64,000 bases of DNA, taken from contig NZ_CP107958.1 of the NCBI RefSeq assembly GCF_036075115.1, positions 5,704,001-5,768,000 on the forward strand. The letters are read 5' to 3'. Below are positions 61,318 through 64,000 of this stretch, piece after piece. The translations under genes were made by a program, and so were the position numbers. The notes beneath the pieces were generated by a model. The model searched no databases. It was not told the DNA's origin and was given only the letters and a program-made list of their open reading frames with translations. This DNA is from Streptomyces sp. NBC_00377 (GTDB lineage Bacteria > Actinomycetota > Actinomycetes > Streptomycetales > Streptomycetaceae). The first letter of the stretch is position 1; each line of letters starts with the position of its first letter.

Positions 61318-61884
61318 GTGGACAACGACGTCTCTGCGGGAAGCAGCACCACCACGATCGCCGGCCGACTCGCCCTGGGTGTCACCCTGTTGGCGTTCGG
61401 GCTCGGGTACACCGACCTCATCGACGGCGTGACGGCTGCGGACGCCGTATCCATCGCCCACTACATCGGCGGCGTGGCGCTGTTCCTCGCCGGCCTGCTC
61501 GCCCTGCGGGACCGCGACACGGCCACCGGCACCGCCTGCACCGTCCTCGGCGCCTTCTGGTTCACCTGGGCGGTCTCCGCCGGGGCCCAGGTCTCCGACA
61601 ACGCCGCAGGGCTGTTCCTGCTCCTGTTCGCCCTCGTGGCGCTCTCCCTGACGCTCGCCGGTGGCGACCAACTCGGCCAGGTGGCCTACGGGTTGTTCTG
61701 CGTCGGCCTCGTGCTGATGGCCGTCGCCCGGTTCGCCGACAGTGACGGGCTCACCAAGGCGGGCGGCTGGTTCGCCGTCGCGGCGGGCGCGGTGGCCTGG
61801 TACGCGGCGACCGCGGCGCTGGCCCACTGGCCGACGGCGTTCTCCCGACGTGCTGCCCGCCCCGGCGTGACGGCCACGGGCTGA
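61318..61884 (+). CDS. GPR1/FUN34/YaaH-family transporter
   Basis: A 188-residue protein with six predicted spans. HYIGGVALFLAGLLALRDRD and TVLGAFWFTWAVSAG match the family pattern GG..AG...GAFW. The first-span NPAPLGL motif of acetate/succinate transporters is absent (AGRLALGVTLL), so the substrate is uncertain. The GTG start follows AAGGGAGCTTGCC. A terminator lies 40 bp after the stop. Confidence 0.78.
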   Translation: MDNDVSAGSSTTTIAGRLALGVTLLAFGLGYTDLIDGVTAADAVSIAHYIGGVALFLAGLLALRDRDTATGTACTVLGAFWFTWAVSAGAQVSDNAAGLFLLLFALVALSLTLAGGDQLGQVAYGLFCVGLVLMAVARFADSDGLTKAGGWFAVAAGAVAWYAATAALAHWPTAFSRRAARPGVTATG

Positions 61885-61924
61885 TCGGCAGCCGGCGCCG
61901 GGGAGTCGGGCGTCCCCGGCAGGA

Positions 61925-61967
61925 GAACGGCCCCTCACGCGCGGGTGGCGCGCGTGAGGGGCCGTTC
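61925..61967. terminator. Bidirectional terminator between the YaaH-type gene and glmS
   Basis: A perfect 19-bp stem (outer GAACGGCCCC, inner TCACGCGCG) with loop GGTGG, between two convergent genes, 17 bp before the glmS stop. Confidence 0.93.
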
Positions 61968-61984
61968 CGTGCGAGCGGGGAGGG

Positions 61985-63802
61985 CTACTCGACCGTCACC
62001 GACTTCGCGAGGTTCCTCGGCTTGTCGATGTCGCGGCCGAGCGCCTTCGCCGTGTAGTAGGCGAGGAGCTGGAGCGGGATGCCCATGAGGATCGGGTCGA
62101 GCTCGTCCTCGTTCTTGGGGACGAGGACCGTCTGGTCGGCCTTCTCCTGCTCCTGGTGGGCCACCGCGATGATCTTGCCGCTGCGGGCCTTGATCTCCTC
62201 CAGGGCGGCGCGGTTCTTCTCCAGCAGGTCGTCGTCCGGGACGATCGCGACCGTCGGGAGCGCGGGCTCGATGAGGGCCAGCGGACCGTGCTTGAGCTCG
62301 GAGGCCGGGTAGGCCTCGGCGTGGATGTACGAGACCTCCTTCAGCTTCAGCGAGGCCTCACGGGCGACCGGGTAGCCCCGGACGCGGCCGATGAACAGCA
62401 TCGAGCGGGCCTCGGCGAGCGTCTCGGCGAGCTTCTCGATCTCCGCCTCCTGCTCCATGATCTCGGCGATCTGGGCGGGCAGCTTGCGCAGACCCTCGAT
62501 GATCCGCTTGCCGTCGCGCACGGAGAGGTCGCGGGTGCGGCCGAGGTGCAGGGCGAGCAGCGCGAAGGCGACCGTGGTGTTCGTGAAGCACTTCGTCGAG
62601 ACGACGCAGACCTCGGGGCCCGCGTGCACGTACACGCCGCCGTCCGCCTCGCGGGCGATCGCCGAGCCGACGACGTTGACCACGCCCAGCACCCGGGCAC
62701 CCTTGCGCTTCAGCTCCTGGACGGCCGCCAGCACGTCGTACGTCTCACCGGACTGCGAGACGGCGATGTACAGGGTGTCGGGGTCCACGACCGCGTTGCG
62801 GTAGCGGAACTCGGAGGCGGGCTCGGCGTCCGCGGGGATGCGGGCGAGCTCCTCGATCATCTGGGCGCCGATCATGCCCGCGTGGTACGAGGTGCCGCAG
62901 CCGAGGATCTTCACCCGGCGGATCTGGCGGGCCTCACGGGCGTCCAGGTTGAGGCCGCCGAGGTGCACGGTGGAGAAGCGGTCGTCGATGCGGCCGCGCA
63001 GCACGCGGTCCACGGCGTCGGCCTGCTCGTGGATCTCCTTGTGCATGTAGGTGTCGTGGCCGCCCATGTCGTAGGAGGCGGCCTCCCACTCGACGGTGGT
63101 GGGCTCGGCGGTGGTGCGCGTGCCCTCGGTGGTGTAGGTGCGGAAGTCGTCGGCCTTGAGGGTGGCCATCTCGCCGTCGTCGAGGGTGACGATCTGGCGG
63201 GTGTGGGCGACCAGCGCGGCGATGTCCGAGGCGACGAACATCTCCTTCTCACCGATGCCGAGGACGACCGGGGAGCCGTTGCGGGCGACGACGATCCGGT
63301 CGTTGAAGTCGGCGTGCATGACGGCGATGCCGTACGTGCCCTCGACCACGCGCAGCGCCTCGCGGACCTTGTCCTCGAGCTTCTCGGCCTGGGCGCGGGC
63401 GATGAGGTGGACGAGCACCTCGGTGTCCGTCTCGGACAGGAACTCGACGCCGTCGGCCTCGAGCTTCCTGCGCAGGTCGGAGGCGTTGTCGATGATGCCG
63501 TTGTGGACGACGGCGACCTTGAGGTCGGCCGACATGTGCGGGTGGGCGTTCACGTCGGAGGGCGCGCCGTGGGTGGCCCAGCGGGTGTGGGCGATGCCGG
63601 TCGTGCCCTTGAAGCGCGCCGGGACCTTGGCCTCCAGGTCGCGGACCCGGCCCTTGGCCTTGACCATCTTCAGGCCGGCCGTCTTCGGGGAGGTCACGAC
63701 GATGCCCGCCGAGTCGTACCCGCGGTACTCGAGCCGCTGAAGGCCTTCGAGCAGCAGCGGGGCGACGTCACGCCTGCCGATGTATCCGACGATTCCGCAC
63801 AT
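61985..63802 (-). CDS. glmS: Glutamine-fructose-6-phosphate aminotransferase (isomerizing)
   Basis: A 605-residue GlmS that makes glucosamine-6-phosphate from fructose-6-phosphate and glutamine, the first step to UDP-GlcNAc. The N-terminal class-II amidotransferase begins MCGIVGYIGRRDVAPLLLEG with catalytic Cys after Met; HTRWATHGAPSDVNAHPH follows. Two SIS domains (KILGCGTSYHAGMIGAQMIE, ELKHGPLALIEPALPTVAIV) finish with KPRNLAKSVTVE. Full length. From memory it matches glmS2 (SCO2789) of S. coelicolor, near adpA. Its product feeds DasR sensing. ATG 63802, 24 bp after the upstream gene. Confidence 0.97.
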   Translation of the reverse strand: MCGIVGYIGRRDVAPLLLEGLQRLEYRGYDSAGIVVTSPKTAGLKMVKAKGRVRDLEAKVPARFKGTTGIAHTRWATHGAPSDVNAHPHMSADLKVAVVHNGIIDNASDLRRKLEADGVEFLSETDTEVLVHLIARAQAEKLEDKVREALRVVEGTYGIAVMHADFNDRIVVARNGSPVVLGIGEKEMFVASDIAALVAHTRQIVTLDDGEMATLKADDFRTYTTEGTRTTAEPTTVEWEAASYDMGGHDTYMHKEIHEQADAVDRVLRGRIDDRFSTVHLGGLNLDAREARQIRRVKILGCGTSYHAGMIGAQMIEELARIPADAEPASEFRYRNAVVDPDTLYIAVSQSGETYDVLAAVQELKRKGARVLGVVNVVGSAIAREADGGVYVHAGPEVCVVSTKCFTNTTVAFALLALHLGRTRDLSVRDGKRIIEGLRKLPAQIAEIMEQEAEIEKLAETLAEARSMLFIGRVRGYPVAREASLKLKEVSYIHAEAYPASELKHGPLALIEPALPTVAIVPDDDLLEKNRAALEEIKARSGKIIAVAHQEQEKADQTVLVPKNEDELDPILMGIPLQLLAYYTAKALGRDIDKPRNLAKSVTVE

Positions 63803-63826
63803 GTGTAGGTATCCCCAAGCTTTCGA

Positions 63827-64000
63827 TCACCCGTAGACGATGCGCCGCAGCTGCCTGAGCGTGAGCTCGGGCGGCGCCACCGCACGGTATTTCAGGTCCG
63901 CCTCGACCCGTTCGAAGATCTCCGCGTTGACCAGGCCCTGGGCCTGGAGCTCGCGGTGGCGGCGACGGACGTAGTCCTCGGTCGTCTCGTCGAAGTAGGC
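63827..64000 (-). CDS. C-terminal part of an unidentified protein upstream of glmS
   Basis: 58 codons enter from the right edge and end in QLRRIVYG*. The visible part is helical and charged (DETTEDYVRRRHRELQAQGL, NAEIFERVEADLKYRAVAPP). It ends 24 bp before glmS on the same strand, so the two may be co-transcribed. I do not recognise the family. Confidence 0.7.
   Translation of the reverse strand, partial: AYFDETTEDYVRRRHRELQAQGLVNAEIFERVEADLKYRAVAPPELTLRQLRRIVYG

Overview
The window is a chromosomal segment of a Streptomyces. The evidence is very high G+C with strongly GC-biased third codon positions, an adpA gene carrying a TTA codon, a ceb/bglC cellulose-utilisation cluster with CebR boxes, DasR-type (dre) operators and many Tat/lipoprotein transporters. 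From memory, the order glmS - adpA - ornA - cebR/cebEFG/bglC ... cdgA ... ehu-type ABC transporter - chitin-binding LPMO matches the Streptomyces coelicolor SCO2789 to about SCO2833 core region, in inverted orientation here. It is ordinary core-genome sequence, with no prophage, integrase or CRISPR array.

Layout. 0-9.3 kb: a YidC paralogue with a DUF6412 protein, an FAH-family hydrolase, a Gfo/Idh/MocA dehydrogenase plus haem-degrading-like pair divergent from a ROK regulator across a clear operator, a LAXTG surface protein, a NagD-type phosphatase, and a secreted protein coupled to a class F sortase. 9.3-15.3 kb: between two tRNA-Lys(CTT) genes lie an NlpC/P60-peptidoglycan-binding ORF fused in frame to an SPFH gene, an AA10 LPMO with two dre sites, a DUF3592 protein and an acyl-CoA synthetase. 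15.4-23 kb: an IclR regulator, an ehuBCDA-type ectoine/amino-acid transporter, a hydroxyacid dehydrogenase, an Asp/Glu-racemase-family enzyme behind a 10-bp tandem repeat, and an LLM oxidoreductase. 23-27.9 kb: CdgA-type GGDEF-EAL protein, M6 protease, third tRNA-Lys, a degenerate PrimPol-like gene and a small unknown gene.

28.1-33.1 kb: a coupled three-gene set (Fe-S PD-(D/E)XK nuclease, unknown 529-aa protein, Upf1/Dna2-like helicase). This is the best candidate for an undescribed DNA-processing or defence module. A PAP2 phosphatase lies upstream of it. 33.3-41.5 kb: histidine phosphatase, NsdA-like regulator divergent from a second PrimPol-like gene, spermidine-synthase-like enzyme, a two-component system, and a CBM2-GH18 chitinase with dre-like and tandem response-regulator-like sites. 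41.7-48.3 kb: a galactoside operon (solute-binding protein, two permeases, GH36, GH42). 48.4-57.4 kb: an IS200/IS605-end remnant, then the cellobiose regulon (GH1, cebEFG, bglC, cebR). 57.4-64 kb: tRNA-His, orn, adpA, a membrane protein, universal stress protein, GPR1/FUN34/YaaH transporter and glmS.

Together the region joins polysaccharide utilisation (chitin through DasR-type sites, cello-oligosaccharides through CebR, galactosides, and amino-sugar synthesis through GlmS) with developmental control (AdpA, c-di-GMP turnover by CdgA and Orn, and an NsdA-like TPR regulator).
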